In this document: piece by piece, positions 26,685-35,334 of the stretch
Position numbering within the stretch: the stretch's first letter is position 1
How the letters are laid out: each line of letters starts with the position of its first letter
DNA from: JBJHDF01 sp050486405
Lineage (GTDB): Bacteria > Pseudomonadota > Gammaproteobacteria > Pseudomonadales > Cellvibrionaceae
Length of the DNA: 64,000 nucleotides
Reading direction: 5' to 3'
NCBI GenBank assembly: GCA_050486405.1
Contig: JBJHDF010000005.1
Coordinates: 98,259 to 162,258 of the forward strand
The notes under the pieces: generated by a model
The model's database searches: none
Told to the model about the DNA's origin: nothing
The model's input: only the letters and a program-made list of their open reading frames with translations
Translations under genes and position numbers: made by a program

Positions 26685-27719
26685 TCAGGAGGACAACATG
26701 TCGAAGTTTTGCTTGTCCATCATTTCTATGGCCAGACCACCCCCACGGGCGACACAGGTCAGGGGGTCCTCGGCAATGATTACGGGCAGCCCAGTTTCGT
26801 TGGACAGCAGTCGGTCGATATCGCGCAACAAAGCACCACCACCAGTCAGCACCACGCCGCTCTCGGCAATATCGGACGCCAACTCCGGAGGCGACTGCTC
26901 CAGAGCAGTCTTCACCGCCTGGACTATGCCCGCCAGGGGCTCCTGCAGGGCCTCCAGGATTTCGTCGCTATTCAGGGTAAAGCTGCGCGGTACCCCTTCG
27001 GCCAGATTACGTCCGCGCACATCAATCTCCCGCACCTCGCTGCCGGCGAAGGCGCAGCCCACCTCCTGCTTGATCCGCTCGGCGGTGGCGTCACCGATCA
27101 CGCTACCGTAGTGCCGACGCACATAGGTGACAATACCTTCGTCGAAGCGATCGCCGCCAATACGTACGGAATCCGAATAAACCACACCGTTGAGGGAGAT
27201 GACGGCGATCTCGGTGGTACCACCACCGATGTCCACCACCATGGAGCCGCTGGGCTCGGATACCTTGAGACCGGCACCGATAGCCGCCGCCAGAGGCTCC
27301 TCGATCAGTCGCACCTCCCGGGCGCCAGCCGCCAGGGCGGATTCGCGAATGGCGCGGCGCTCCACCTCGGTGGACAGGCAGGGCACACTGACCAACACTC
27401 GGGGGCTGGGCTGAAACCAGCTGTTCTCGTGTACCTTGCGAATAAAGTGCTGCAGCATCTTTTCCGTGACCTGAAAATCGGCGATGACGCCGTCCTTCAA
27501 GGGGCGGATAGCAGTGATGTTGCCAGGGGTACGCCCGAGCATGCGCTTGGCCTCGGTGCCCACCGCCTCGACAACCTTTTGCCCACCTTGATGGCGGATC
27601 GCCACCACCGAGGGTTCGTTCAGTACTATGCCCCGGCCGCGAACATAGATAAGGGTATTCGCCGTACCCAGGTCAATGGAAAGATCGTTGGAAAAAGCTC
27701 CGCGCAGGATTTTTAACAT
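26685..27719 (-). CDS. mreB: Rod shape-determining protein MreB (bacterial actin)
   Basis: 344 aa from ATG at 27719. Actin-fold nucleotide motifs are visible: NDLSIDLGTANTLIYVRGRG (phosphate 1), MVVDIGGGTTEIAVISL (phosphate 2) and VLTGGGALLRDID (adenosine). MreB polymerises under the inner membrane and guides lateral wall synthesis. A longer open frame extends 47 codons upstream but has no family similarity. The ATG lacks a strong ribosome site (AAGG only, at some distance). It is divergent from gatC. Confidence 0.97.
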   Translation of the reverse strand: MLKILRGAFSNDLSIDLGTANTLIYVRGRGIVLNEPSVVAIRHQGGQKVVEAVGTEAKRMLGRTPGNITAIRPLKDGVIADFQVTEKMLQHFIRKVHENSWFQPSPRVLVSVPCLSTEVERRAIRESALAAGAREVRLIEEPLAAAIGAGLKVSEPSGSMVVDIGGGTTEIAVISLNGVVYSDSVRIGGDRFDEGIVTYVRRHYGSVIGDATAERIKQEVGCAFAGSEVREIDVRGRNLAEGVPRSFTLNSDEILEALQEPLAGIVQAVKTALEQSPPELASDIAESGVVLTGGGALLRDIDRLLSNETGLPVIIAEDPLTCVARGGGLAIEMMDKQNFDMLSS

Positions 27720-27858
27720 GTGGTGAGGTGCCTTGTGTGTTCTGTTTTGGTGGCCAGTGATCGCCACAATCGCCAATTCGACCCGCAAACTGCCGTATAA
27801 TTCGCCCGCCGAAAAGAAAAACTGGGGGATTCCCGGCGAGGGTGCCGGTAAAAGCGGC

Positions 27859-27887
27859 ACTCTATCAACGGCGGGGATTCAGGGCAA
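27859..27887 (-). promoter_or_regulatory. Sigma-70 promoter candidate for mreB
   Basis: On the minus strand TTGCCC and TAGAGT are 17 bases apart. The leader would be about 130 bases. A second weaker -10-like TTATAC lies nearer the gene. Confidence 0.4.
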
Positions 27888-27925
27888 GACGCAAATGTGA
27901 TAACTTTACCCGCTTATTGCGGAAC

Positions 27926-27958
27926 TTGACACTGTTCACCACCCGTTCAGGGTAAAAT
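27926..27958 (+). promoter_or_regulatory. Possible promoter for gatCAB
   Basis: A perfect TTGACA (27926) precedes TAAAAT (27953), but the spacing is 21 bases, too long for a normal sigma-70 promoter. Both elements face gatC, whose ATG is 36 bases on. An activator or a less obvious -10 may be involved. Confidence 0.35.
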
Positions 27959-27994
27959 TTGCCCAGTTCAACCAACCAGACCCGGAGTTCATTC

Positions 27995-28282
27995 ATGTCG
28001 GTCAAGCCATCCGATATCGCCAAACTGGCCACTCTGGCCCGCATCGATGTGTCCGAACAGGCCGCTGGCGAGGTAGCCAGCAGCATCTCCCAGGTGCTGG
28101 ACCTGGTGGACCAGCTGCAGGCGGTGGACACCAGCGGCGTACAGCCCATGGCCCACCCGCTGGACGCCACCCAGCGTCTGCGCCCGGATCAGGTCACCGA
28201 ACCCGATCAGCGCGAGGACTTCCAGGCCATAGCCCCGGCCACCGAAAACGGCCTCTACCTGGTGCCCAGGGTGATCGAGTAG
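27995..28282 (+). CDS. gatC: Asp-tRNA(Asn)/Glu-tRNA(Gln) amidotransferase subunit C
   Basis: 95 aa from ATG at 27995 with GGAG upstream. KPSDIAKLATLARIDVSEQ at the start and VLDLVDQLQAVDTSGVQPMA are family segments. GatC stabilises GatA and threads along GatB. It begins the gatCAB operon, in the conserved place divergent from mreB. Confidence 0.95.
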   Translation: MSVKPSDIAKLATLARIDVSEQAAGEVASSISQVLDLVDQLQAVDTSGVQPMAHPLDATQRLRPDQVTEPDQREDFQAIAPATENGLYLVPRVIE

Positions 28283-28325
28283 CCGCCCGCAAGCCCCCAT
28301 TTACGGACTGAGGAATCGTTTCGCA

Positions 28326-29780
28326 ATGCATAGACTGACCATGGCCGAACTGGCCCAGGGCCTGCGCCGGCAGGCATTTTCCAGCGTCGAGCTGACGCAG
28401 CACTACCTGGAGCGCATCGGGCGGCTGGACTCCACCTACAACAGCTATATCACCGTCACTGCCGAACAGGCCCTGAGCCAGGCGGCAGCCGCCGATGAGC
28501 GTCTGGCCAAAGGCGACGCCCCGGCCCTGTGCGGCGTGCCCATCGCCCACAAGGACATCTTCTGTACCAAAGGCGTACGCACCAGTTGCGGCTCGAAAAT
28601 GCTGGACAATTTTATCGCCCCCTACGACGCCACCGTAGTGGAAAACCTGCAACAGGCCGGCGCCGTCATGCTGGGCAAGACCAATATGGACGAGTTCGCC
28701 ATGGGCTCGTCCAACGAAACCAGCTACTACGGCCCGGTGAAAAACCCCTGGGCCACCGATTGCGTGCCCGGCGGTTCCTCCGGTGGCTCCGCCGCCGCCG
28801 TGGCCGCCCAACTGGCCCCGGGCGCCACCGCCACCGACACCGGCGGTTCCATCCGCCAGCCGGCGGCCCTGTGCGGTCTGACCGGTATCAAACCCACCTA
28901 TGGCCGCGCCTCGCGCTGGGGCATGATCGCCTTTGCCTCCAGTCTGGACCAGGCCGGCGTGCTGACCCGCACCGCCGAAGACGCAGCTCTGATGATGAAC
29001 CACCTGGCCAGCTTCGACGACAAGGACTCCACCAGCGTCGACCAGCCGGTGCCGGACTACAGCGCCGATCTGGAGCAACCCCTGAACGGCCTGACCATCG
29101 GCATCCCGGAAGAATACTTCGGCGAGGGTCTGCACCCGGGCACCGCCGCCGCCGTGGAAGCGGCCATCAAGGTGTACGAACAACTGGGCGCCCGCACCCG
29201 CCGCATCAACCTGCCCCACACCCATCTGGCGGTGCCGGCCTACTATGTCATTGCCCCGGCGGAATGCTCCGCCAACCTGTCGCGCTTCGACGGCGTGCGC
29301 TACGGCCACCGCTGCGAGAATCCGAAGGATCTGATGGACATGTACATGCGCTCGCGCAGCGAGGGCTTTGGCGACGAGGTCAAGCGCCGCATTCTGGTGG
29401 GCACCTACGCCCTGTCCGCCGGCTATTACGACGCTTACTACAACAAGGCGCAGCAGGTGCGCCGGCTGATCAAGCAGGATTTTGTCGAGGCGCTGAAGGA
29501 GGTGGACGTGATACTCGGCCCCACTTCGCCCTCGCCGGCTTTCGCCTTTGGCGCCAAGACCCAGGATCCGGTGGCCATGTATCTGGAGGATATTTACACC
29601 ATCGCCACCAACCTGGCGGGACTGCCAGGCTTGTCGATTCCCTGCGGACTGGTGGACAACAAGCCGGTGGGACTGCAACTGATCGGCGACTATTTTGCCG
29701 AAGCGCGGCTGTTGAATGTGGCGCACCGGTTTCAGCAGGAGACAGACTTCCACACTCTGGCACCACCTGGCATTGAATAA
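28326..29780 (+). CDS. gatA: Asp-tRNA(Asn)/Glu-tRNA(Gln) amidotransferase subunit A
   Basis: 484 aa. An amidase-signature enzyme that frees ammonia from glutamine. The Ser-cis-Ser-Lys triad is present: Lys76 in GVPIAHKDIF, the cis Ser in PGGSSGGSAAAVAA, and the nucleophile Ser175 in TDTGGSIRQPA. Ammonia passes to GatB, which amidates Asp-tRNA-Asn (and possibly Glu-tRNA-Gln). It is 43 bases after gatC; a long palindrome separates it from gatB. Confidence 0.97.
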   Translation: MHRLTMAELAQGLRRQAFSSVELTQHYLERIGRLDSTYNSYITVTAEQALSQAAAADERLAKGDAPALCGVPIAHKDIFCTKGVRTSCGSKMLDNFIAPYDATVVENLQQAGAVMLGKTNMDEFAMGSSNETSYYGPVKNPWATDCVPGGSSGGSAAAVAAQLAPGATATDTGGSIRQPAALCGLTGIKPTYGRASRWGMIAFASSLDQAGVLTRTAEDAALMMNHLASFDDKDSTSVDQPVPDYSADLEQPLNGLTIGIPEEYFGEGLHPGTAAAVEAAIKVYEQLGARTRRINLPHTHLAVPAYYVIAPAECSANLSRFDGVRYGHRCENPKDLMDMYMRSRSEGFGDEVKRRILVGTYALSAGYYDAYYNKAQQVRRLIKQDFVEALKEVDVILGPTSPSPAFAFGAKTQDPVAMYLEDIYTIATNLAGLPGLSIPCGLVDNKPVGLQLIGDYFAEARLLNVAHRFQQETDFHTLAPPGIE

Positions 29781-29785
29781 TCAAG

Positions 29786-29948
29786 GTTTCGGAGTTCGGC
29801 ACTTCGGGATTGGCACAAGCCAGGGCCGGGGATACCTTTCCGGGACCGTGCGCAGCAGGGATGCTGTGCTCGAGCCCCCAGGGAGGGGTTTACGGCGTGT
29901 CCCGGAAAGGTATACCCGGACCGGGCTCCCCAAAACGAAGTCCGAAAC
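29786..29948. repeat. Large nested palindromic intergenic repeat between gatA and gatB
   Basis: A perfect 15-bp inverted pair (ATACCTTTCCGGGAC at 29832-29846, GTCCCGGAAAGGTAT at 29899-29913) is nested in an outer 13-bp pair with one mismatch (GTTTCGGAGTTCG at 29786, CGAAGTCCGAAAC at 29936). The 52-base centre is GC-rich. The whole element fills most of the 202-base gap, and short open frames in it look repeat-derived (they spell SGTRRKPLPGG and RTVPERYPRP). I believe it is one copy of a dispersed gammaproteobacterial palindromic element, but the other copies cannot be seen here. Confidence 0.75.
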
Positions 29949-29982
29949 TTGAGTTAAGAACACGACACAAGGTCTTGAAAGA

Positions 29983-31431
29983 ATGCAATGGGAAACAGTC
30001 ATCGGGCTTGAGATTCACGTTCAGCTCGCTACGCAAAGCAAAATCTTCTCCGGCGCCAGCACCGCTTTCGGCGCCGAGCCCAACACCCAGGCCTGTGCGG
30101 TGGATCTGGCCCTGCCCGGCACCCTGCCGGTGGCCAACGAGGGCGCCTTCCGCTACGCCGTGATGTTCGGCCTGGCGGTCAACGCCGACATTGCCAAACG
30201 CTCGGTGTTCGAGCGCAAAAACTATTTCTACCCGGACCTCCCCAAGGGCTACCAGACCACGCAACTGGCCGAGCCCATTGTCGGTCCCGGCTATGTGGAC
30301 ATTGAACTGGACGATGGCAGCCGCAAGCGGGTGCGCATTCACCACGCGCACCTGGAAGAGGACGCCGGCAAATCCCTGCACGAAGACTTTCACGGCATGA
30401 CCGGCATCGACCTCAACCGCGCCGGCACGCCGCTGATCGAAGTGGTCACCGAGCCGGATATGCGCAGCGCCGAAGAGGCGGTGGCCTTTGCCAAAAAACT
30501 GCACAGTATCGTCACCGCCCTGGAAATCTGCGACGGCGACATGTCCCAGGGTTCCATGCGCTTTGATGTGAATATTTCCGTGCGCCCCAAAGGCGAGGAA
30601 AAACTCGGCACCCGCACCGAGACCAAGAACCTGAACTCCTTCCGTTTTATGGAAGAGGCCATCGAGCTGGAAGTGGAGCGGCAGATCAGCGTGCTGGAGA
30701 ACGGCGGCAGCATTGTGCAGGAAACCCGCCTGTACAACGGCGACACCAAAAAGGCGCGCAGCATGCGCAGCAAGGAAGACTCCAACGACTACCGCTACTT
30801 CCCCTGCCCCGACCTGCTGCCGGTGATACTGGACGACGACTATATCCAATCCGTGCGCGAGCAGATGCCGGAACTGCCGGCAGAAAAACGCGCGCGCTTT
30901 GTCAGCGACCTGGGCCTGTCCGACTATGACGCCGGGCAGCTCACTGTGGATCGCGCCACGGCGGAATACTTTGAGGCCGCCGCCACCGCCAGCGGAGAGC
31001 CCAAGCTGTCGGCCAACTGGGTGATTACCGAGCTGGGGGCTTACCTGAACCGGCAGGAGCTGACCATCGGCCAGTCGCCGGTCAGCCCGCAACAACTGGC
31101 CGGGCTGATTGCCCGCATCAAGGACAACACCATCTCCAGCAAGATTGCCAAACAGGTATTCGAGGCCATGTGCAACGGTGAGGGCGATGCCGACGCCATC
31201 ATTGAGTCCAGGGGCCTGAAACAGGTATCGGATACCGGTGCTCTGGAAAAAATGGTGGATGAGGTGCTGGCCAACAACCCGGCCCAGGTGGACAGCTACC
31301 GCAAGGCGGACCCGGCCAAGCAGCCGAAAATGCTGGGATTTTTTGTGGGTCAGATCATGAAGGCCAGCAAGGGGCAGGCCAACCCGCAGGCGGTGAACGA
31401 GATTCTGCTGAAAAAACTGGAAGCCATCTAA
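29983..31431 (+). CDS. gatB: Asp-tRNA(Asn)/Glu-tRNA(Gln) amidotransferase subunit B
   Basis: 482 aa. WETVIGLEIHVQLATQSKIFSG at the start holds the metal and ATP-binding region; KNYFYPDLPKGYQTTQ and DLNRAGTPLIEVVTEPDM are hallmark segments. The C-terminal YqeY-like tail (about 330-480) binds tRNA. It activates the acyl side chain on the mischarged tRNA and receives ammonia from GatA. It follows gatA after 202 bases, an unusually long interval for this operon. Confidence 0.97.
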   Translation: MQWETVIGLEIHVQLATQSKIFSGASTAFGAEPNTQACAVDLALPGTLPVANEGAFRYAVMFGLAVNADIAKRSVFERKNYFYPDLPKGYQTTQLAEPIVGPGYVDIELDDGSRKRVRIHHAHLEEDAGKSLHEDFHGMTGIDLNRAGTPLIEVVTEPDMRSAEEAVAFAKKLHSIVTALEICDGDMSQGSMRFDVNISVRPKGEEKLGTRTETKNLNSFRFMEEAIELEVERQISVLENGGSIVQETRLYNGDTKKARSMRSKEDSNDYRYFPCPDLLPVILDDDYIQSVREQMPELPAEKRARFVSDLGLSDYDAGQLTVDRATAEYFEAAATASGEPKLSANWVITELGAYLNRQELTIGQSPVSPQQLAGLIARIKDNTISSKIAKQVFEAMCNGEGDADAIIESRGLKQVSDTGALEKMVDEVLANNPAQVDSYRKADPAKQPKMLGFFVGQIMKASKGQANPQAVNEILLKKLEAI

Positions 31432-31480
31432 TAAACTACTGCGCGCACGTCTGGCGGAATAGAATGAAAACCCAAGAGAA

Positions 31481-31783
31481 ATGAGTATGGTACTGCGTAA
31501 AGACAAAGAGAAAGTGCTCGGCGAGGTTTTCGACGACGAGCGCATCAAAAGCTTTCTGAACTTCCCGGCGCCGGATGGCATCAACCGTGACTTCCATCTG
31601 CTGGAAAAAGCCTACCGGGGCATGCGTGAGGAAAACTTCCCCACCTTCGTCAAGTTCTTTGTCGAAGCCGGCCACGATATCAACGCACCCGGCCCGGACG
31701 GCAAGACCTTTCTACAGACCATCCGCGAGCACCGGTTGGCGGGCGACTATGTACGGGCGTTGGAAGAGGCCGGAGCCCGGTAG
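31481..31783 (+). CDS. PA4642-like conserved protein
   Basis: 100 aa (98 if ATG at 31487 is used). It resembles the small Pseudomonas PA4642-type family: RKDKEKVLGEVFDDERIKSF at the start and FVEAGHDINAPGPDGKTF later, which looks like a degenerate ankyrin-like turn. Function unknown. It follows gatB by 49 bases in the same direction, probably on the same transcript. Confidence 0.75.
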   Translation: MSMVLRKDKEKVLGEVFDDERIKSFLNFPAPDGINRDFHLLEKAYRGMREENFPTFVKFFVEAGHDINAPGPDGKTFLQTIREHRLAGDYVRALEEAGAR

Positions 31784-31815
31784 GCCCATGGCCATAAACA
31801 GGGCGAAACGGGGAA

Positions 31816-31859
31816 TTCAATGGGGGAATATGTAACCGATATATAACCTGCGGGCAGGT
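31816..31859 (+). promoter_or_regulatory. Promoter with overlapping palindromic operator for the LVIVD lipoproteins
   Basis: TTCAAT (31816) and TATATA (31840) are 18 bases apart. ACCTGC-GG-GCAGGT, a perfect palindrome of 14 bases (31846-31859), begins right after the -10 and covers the expected start site. A bound dimer here would block initiation. The lipoprotein ATG is about 60 bases downstream. Confidence 0.5.
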
Positions 31860-31913
31860 ACACTGGTTGCCGTGCAGCCACGAAAACCGCTAACCCTGCC
31901 CGAGGAACCCCCA

Positions 31914-33251
31914 ATGAACGGGATTATTCCGGTCAAGCTGATACTTACCGTCGCTCTGTCGATGCTACTGGCCAGTTGCGGCAGTGGCAGTTCCTCCGGT
32001 TCCGGCACACCGCAGCCCCAGCCGCCCGCGCCGGAACCCCAACCCCCCGAATCGCCAGCGCCCGAACCCCTGGCAACCACTCTAACCCCGGCAACGCAGA
32101 CGGTGTTTCCCGGCCAGCAGACAGATTTTACCTTGACCCTGACCGGTGGCAGCGGCGATGCCACCTGGACCTGCAACTCCAGTAATACTGAAGCAGCCAC
32201 AACGGTTGCTACCGACACTGGCTGCCGATCCACAGCTGCGGCGCCGGGTGAGGCGCAGATCCAGGCCAATGTGCTCCAGGGCGAGGCCAGTGCCCAGGCA
32301 ACTGCCCAGTTGGTCGTCCTGGAGGCTTCTACGGGCAGCCCCGCCCTGATCGGCGAGCTGTTTATCCCGCACGGCGCCGAAGCAATCTACTTGCGGAACG
32401 ATCATGCGGTGATTCTGACCTCGGAAGGATTGCGCATGGTCGATATTTCCAACCCCGTCAACCCGACGCTGGGTGCAACAGTGGCATTCCCTTACTCCCT
32501 CGACCTGGACGGCGTCGGCGATACCGTGCTTTTCGCTGGCCAAAACGCCGGTCTGTACATCATGGATATCAGCAACCCGGAAAGCCCCTTTGAAACCGGT
32601 CATCTGCCATCGCCTCTGCCACCGGCCGGCATAAGCGCCGTGGCGGTCTCCGGCAACACCGCCTATGTGGCCAACGGCTGTCTGGGTTTTCACGTGGTAG
32701 ACATCGCGAATCCTACTCAACCCCAAACGATTGGCAGCCTTGTTCATGACCACTGCATATCGGGCGTTACCGTGCATGACAACCATGCCTACCTGGCGGG
32801 TTCCACCCTGAGCACAGGGCTGCTGGTAGTGGATGTCAGCCACCCGGCCAGTCCGGTGCAGGTGGGACAATTGTCACTGCAGGGAGGAAATTTTCTCGCG
32901 CATCGGGACGATCATGTATACATCGCGGGTAGTGAACTGAAACTGGCGATTGCCGACGTCACCAATCCGGCGCTGCCCCAGTTGCTGCTGGAAGACCACC
33001 ACCAAGGCTGGGCAAACAAGCCGGTGGTAATGGGGACGCGGCTGTACGTCCCCTTGAGCGATACCGACGGCGACGAGCTGTGGGTGGACGTCTATGACAT
33101 CGCCGACCCGGCCAATGTTGTACCGCTCGGCACCCTTCACCTGGGTAGCGCATGGACAACACCGAACATCGCGCTGCGCGGCCAACTGGCCTATATCAGC
33201 GACGGCTCTTCGCTATTCATCTACGACCTGGGCGAACTGGCGCCTCAGTGA
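31914..33251 (+). CDS. LVIVD-repeat lipoprotein, first of a tandem pair
   Basis: 445 aa from ATG at 31914 (GAGGA upstream). A lipoprotein signal ends at LLASC, followed by a Pro/Gln/Glu-rich linker and a BIG-like domain with two Cys (about 55-140). The C-terminal two thirds contain LVIVD-type repeats such as LRMVDISNPVNPTLG, LYIMDISNPESPF, FHVVDIANPTQPQTIG and LLVVDVSHPASPVQVG, expected to fold into a beta-propeller. Such proteins are exported and surface- or membrane-anchored; the ligand is unknown. A paralogue follows 41 bases later. Confidence 0.85.
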   Translation: MNGIIPVKLILTVALSMLLASCGSGSSSGSGTPQPQPPAPEPQPPESPAPEPLATTLTPATQTVFPGQQTDFTLTLTGGSGDATWTCNSSNTEAATTVATDTGCRSTAAAPGEAQIQANVLQGEASAQATAQLVVLEASTGSPALIGELFIPHGAEAIYLRNDHAVILTSEGLRMVDISNPVNPTLGATVAFPYSLDLDGVGDTVLFAGQNAGLYIMDISNPESPFETGHLPSPLPPAGISAVAVSGNTAYVANGCLGFHVVDIANPTQPQTIGSLVHDHCISGVTVHDNHAYLAGSTLSTGLLVVDVSHPASPVQVGQLSLQGGNFLAHRDDHVYIAGSELKLAIADVTNPALPQLLLEDHHQGWANKPVVMGTRLYVPLSDTDGDELWVDVYDIADPANVVPLGTLHLGSAWTTPNIALRGQLAYISDGSSLFIYDLGELAPQ

Positions 33252-33292
33252 CCCGTTCGAACAACCAAATGCGATTCCACGGAGTAGCCTCG

Positions 33293-34612
33293 ATGATCAC
33301 TCAATTCAGACCGATCAAACTGCTGTACGTCATTGGGCTGGCAATGTTACTGGTCAGTTGCGGAGGCAGCAGTTCATCCTCCTCATCATCGTCCTCAGGG
33401 GGGACGCCACAAAACGGCAATGGCAACGGGGATGATCCACCGCTGACAACAAGCCTGGCTCCCGCGCAACAGGTACGGGAGGTGGGAGAGTCATCCGAAT
33501 TCGTTCTCTCCGTGTCCGGCGGCAGCGGCGCCATCAGTTGGACCTGCAATTCCACCAATACAGACATCGCCACTGTGGCAGCTTCCGACACAGGCTGTCT
33601 GGCAACCGCGGTGGCAGAAGGTTTTGTCCACATTCAGGCTGCTGCGCTCCGAGGTGGCGTTGCTTCCCAGGCCAGCTCCGGGCTCACCGTGCTGGCGCCC
33701 CCCGGCGGCGACCCGGTGCGTGTGGGACAGTTGAGCAATGACCCGGAAGGCGCATCCTGGATTCTGATCAAGGACAACTGGCTGCTGATTCAAACCTGGT
33801 CCGGCCTGCGCCTTGCCGACCTGTCCGACCCGGTCAACCCGGTGCACGGCGCCGCCGTGGATGTTGCCAGCTATCCCGTGGACATGGCGATCGCCGGTGA
33901 CCTCGTCCTTCTCGCCACGCAGACCGAAGGGCTGCGTATCATCGATATCAGTGATCCCGCAGATCCTTTTGTGGTCGGCCACCTGCCTTCACCCACCGAT
34001 GGTGTCGTATCTGCGGTCACCATCTCGGGGACCACCGCCTATGTGGCCGACAACCACAATCGGTTTCTCGTGGTGGACATCAGCAATCCGGCACAACCCC
34101 AAACCATCGGAGAGCTCGACATCACCGAGTACACCACGGGAATAGCGCTGGGTGGCGATTACGCCTTTCTGGTCAACAACACGGGATTGCAGATCGTGGA
34201 TATCAGCGTCCCGGGCAGCCCGGCAGACATGGGAACTTTACCACTTACCGGTGGGCGTGCTCTGGTGTACCAGGATCAGCATGTGTATATCACGGGCAAT
34301 GACCTGCGTCTGGGAATTGTCGATGTGACCAATCCGGGCCAGCCACAACTGCTGCTGGAGGACGCATTGGAAGGCTCGTCAGGCAGGCCCACGCTCGTGG
34401 GAACAAGATTGTATATACCCGTGTCGGACGCTGTTCCGCACCTGGATGTTCACGACGTCACCGATCCCGCCAACCCGGTGGATATCGGCAGTGTGGAGAT
34501 AGGTGCCGCACCGGGCGAGGGTGGCGTGGCATTTTTCGGTCGCTACGGCTACATCAGCATTCAGGTGGGGGTCTTCGTTTTCGATATGGGAGATCTGGCG
34601 GCGCCACAATAA
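33293..34612 (+). CDS. LVIVD-repeat lipoprotein, second of a tandem pair
   Basis: 439 aa from ATG at 33293 (GGAG nine bases upstream). The lipobox is LLVSC, followed by a run of ten serines and a Gly/Asn-rich linker. It shares the domain plan of the first copy: the Cys-containing module (SWTCNSTNTDIATVAASDTG) and repeats LRIIDISDPADPFVVG, FLVVDISNPAQPQTIG, LQIVDISVPGSPADMG and LGIVDVTNPGQPQLLL. The pair arose by tandem duplication. A rhombosortase gene follows 54 bases later. Confidence 0.85.
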   Translation: MITQFRPIKLLYVIGLAMLLVSCGGSSSSSSSSSSGGTPQNGNGNGDDPPLTTSLAPAQQVREVGESSEFVLSVSGGSGAISWTCNSTNTDIATVAASDTGCLATAVAEGFVHIQAAALRGGVASQASSGLTVLAPPGGDPVRVGQLSNDPEGASWILIKDNWLLIQTWSGLRLADLSDPVNPVHGAAVDVASYPVDMAIAGDLVLLATQTEGLRIIDISDPADPFVVGHLPSPTDGVVSAVTISGTTAYVADNHNRFLVVDISNPAQPQTIGELDITEYTTGIALGGDYAFLVNNTGLQIVDISVPGSPADMGTLPLTGGRALVYQDQHVYITGNDLRLGIVDVTNPGQPQLLLEDALEGSSGRPTLVGTRLYIPVSDAVPHLDVHDVTDPANPVDIGSVEIGAAPGEGGVAFFGRYGYISIQVGVFVFDMGDLAAPQ

Positions 34613-34666
34613 AGCAGACCAAAGATGCTTGACGGACCGGACTGCACCGGTCGAGAATCGTCACCA

Positions 34667-35281
34667 ATGACGATACTGAAACACATCACACCAAGCTTCG
34701 CATTCACTCTGGCGCTGGCCAGCCTCTCACTGGGGCTGGCCGTGTTCAGCGGCTGGAGTGAGCCACAACTGCAATTTGATCGCCATGCCATTGCCGACGG
34801 GCAGTGGTGGCGGCTGGTCACCGGCCAGTGGATTCACTACGGCCTCTACCACACCCTAAACAATGTGCTGATCCTGCTGGTGATCGGCGCTGTGCTCTGG
34901 TATCGGCAGCCGCTGCGGCGCTATCTGTTGACCTGGATTATCTGTTTTGCGGCGGTTGCCGGCGGCTTGTATTACCGCAGCCTGGAGCTGGACTACTATG
35001 CCGGTCTGTCCGGTGCCCTGCACGGCATACTGCTGTCCGGATTATTGCTGAATCTGCGCCGCATGCCATGGATAGCCGGCGCCGGCATACTGGTCACGGT
35101 GTTCAAGATCTGGCAGGAACAACAGCCGGGGTACGATACCAGTCATATCATGCTGTCGGTGCCGGTGGCGGTGGATTCTCACCTGTACGGTGCGCTGGCA
35201 GGATTGGTAACCGTACTGGTGGTGTTGATTGCGAGGGGGCCTGCACTGATACAACGGCGGCGGCAAAGCAAATCGTCTTGA
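34667..35281 (+). CDS. rrtA: Rhombosortase (rhomboid-family protease for GlyGly-CTERM proteins)
   Basis: 204 aa from ATG at 34667; an ATG at 34625 is possible. Six membrane segments and the rhomboid catalytic pair: Ser in YYAGLSGALHGILL and His in the late helix around DSHLYGALAGLV. Rhombosortases cut the C-terminal GlyGly-CTERM anchors of exported proteins so that type II secretion can deliver them to the surface. No GlyGly-CTERM tail is seen in this window; the neighbouring LVIVD proteins are N-terminally lipidated instead. Family assignment is strong; substrates are elsewhere. Confidence 0.87.
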   Translation: MTILKHITPSFAFTLALASLSLGLAVFSGWSEPQLQFDRHAIADGQWWRLVTGQWIHYGLYHTLNNVLILLVIGAVLWYRQPLRRYLLTWIICFAAVAGGLYYRSLELDYYAGLSGALHGILLSGLLLNLRRMPWIAGAGILVTVFKIWQEQQPGYDTSHIMLSVPVAVDSHLYGALAGLVTVLVVLIARGPALIQRRRQSKSS

Positions 35282-35332
35282 CCCGACAGACCACTTGCGG
35301 CCTGCCGGGCTGTGGAGTTTTGTCAGTCGGGT
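35281..35332. terminator. Hairpin between convergent rhombosortase and Spy-like genes
   Basis: ACCCGACAGAC (35281-35291) pairs with GTCAGTCGGGT (35322-35332), 10 of 11 positions. It fills the 53-base interval between the two stop codons, so it may terminate in both directions. Only a short T-run is present on the plus strand inside the right arm. Confidence 0.45.
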
Positions 35333-35334
35333 CG

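Noticed and set aside
28194..29753. 519-codon open frame opposite gatA
   Set aside because: Antisense to a certain gene with a complete catalytic triad.
29781..30002. 73-codon frame between gatA and gatB as a possible small gene
   Set aside because: It is built entirely from the palindromic repeat and spells the low-complexity peptides expected from such elements.
29890..31584. 564-codon open frame opposite gatB
   Set aside because: Antisense shadow; residue composition is typical of such frames.
33362..33400. Run of serine codons in the second LVIVD lipoprotein as a phase-variable repeat
   Set aside because: The run mixes several Ser codons, so the DNA is not a simple tandem repeat and slippage is unlikely.
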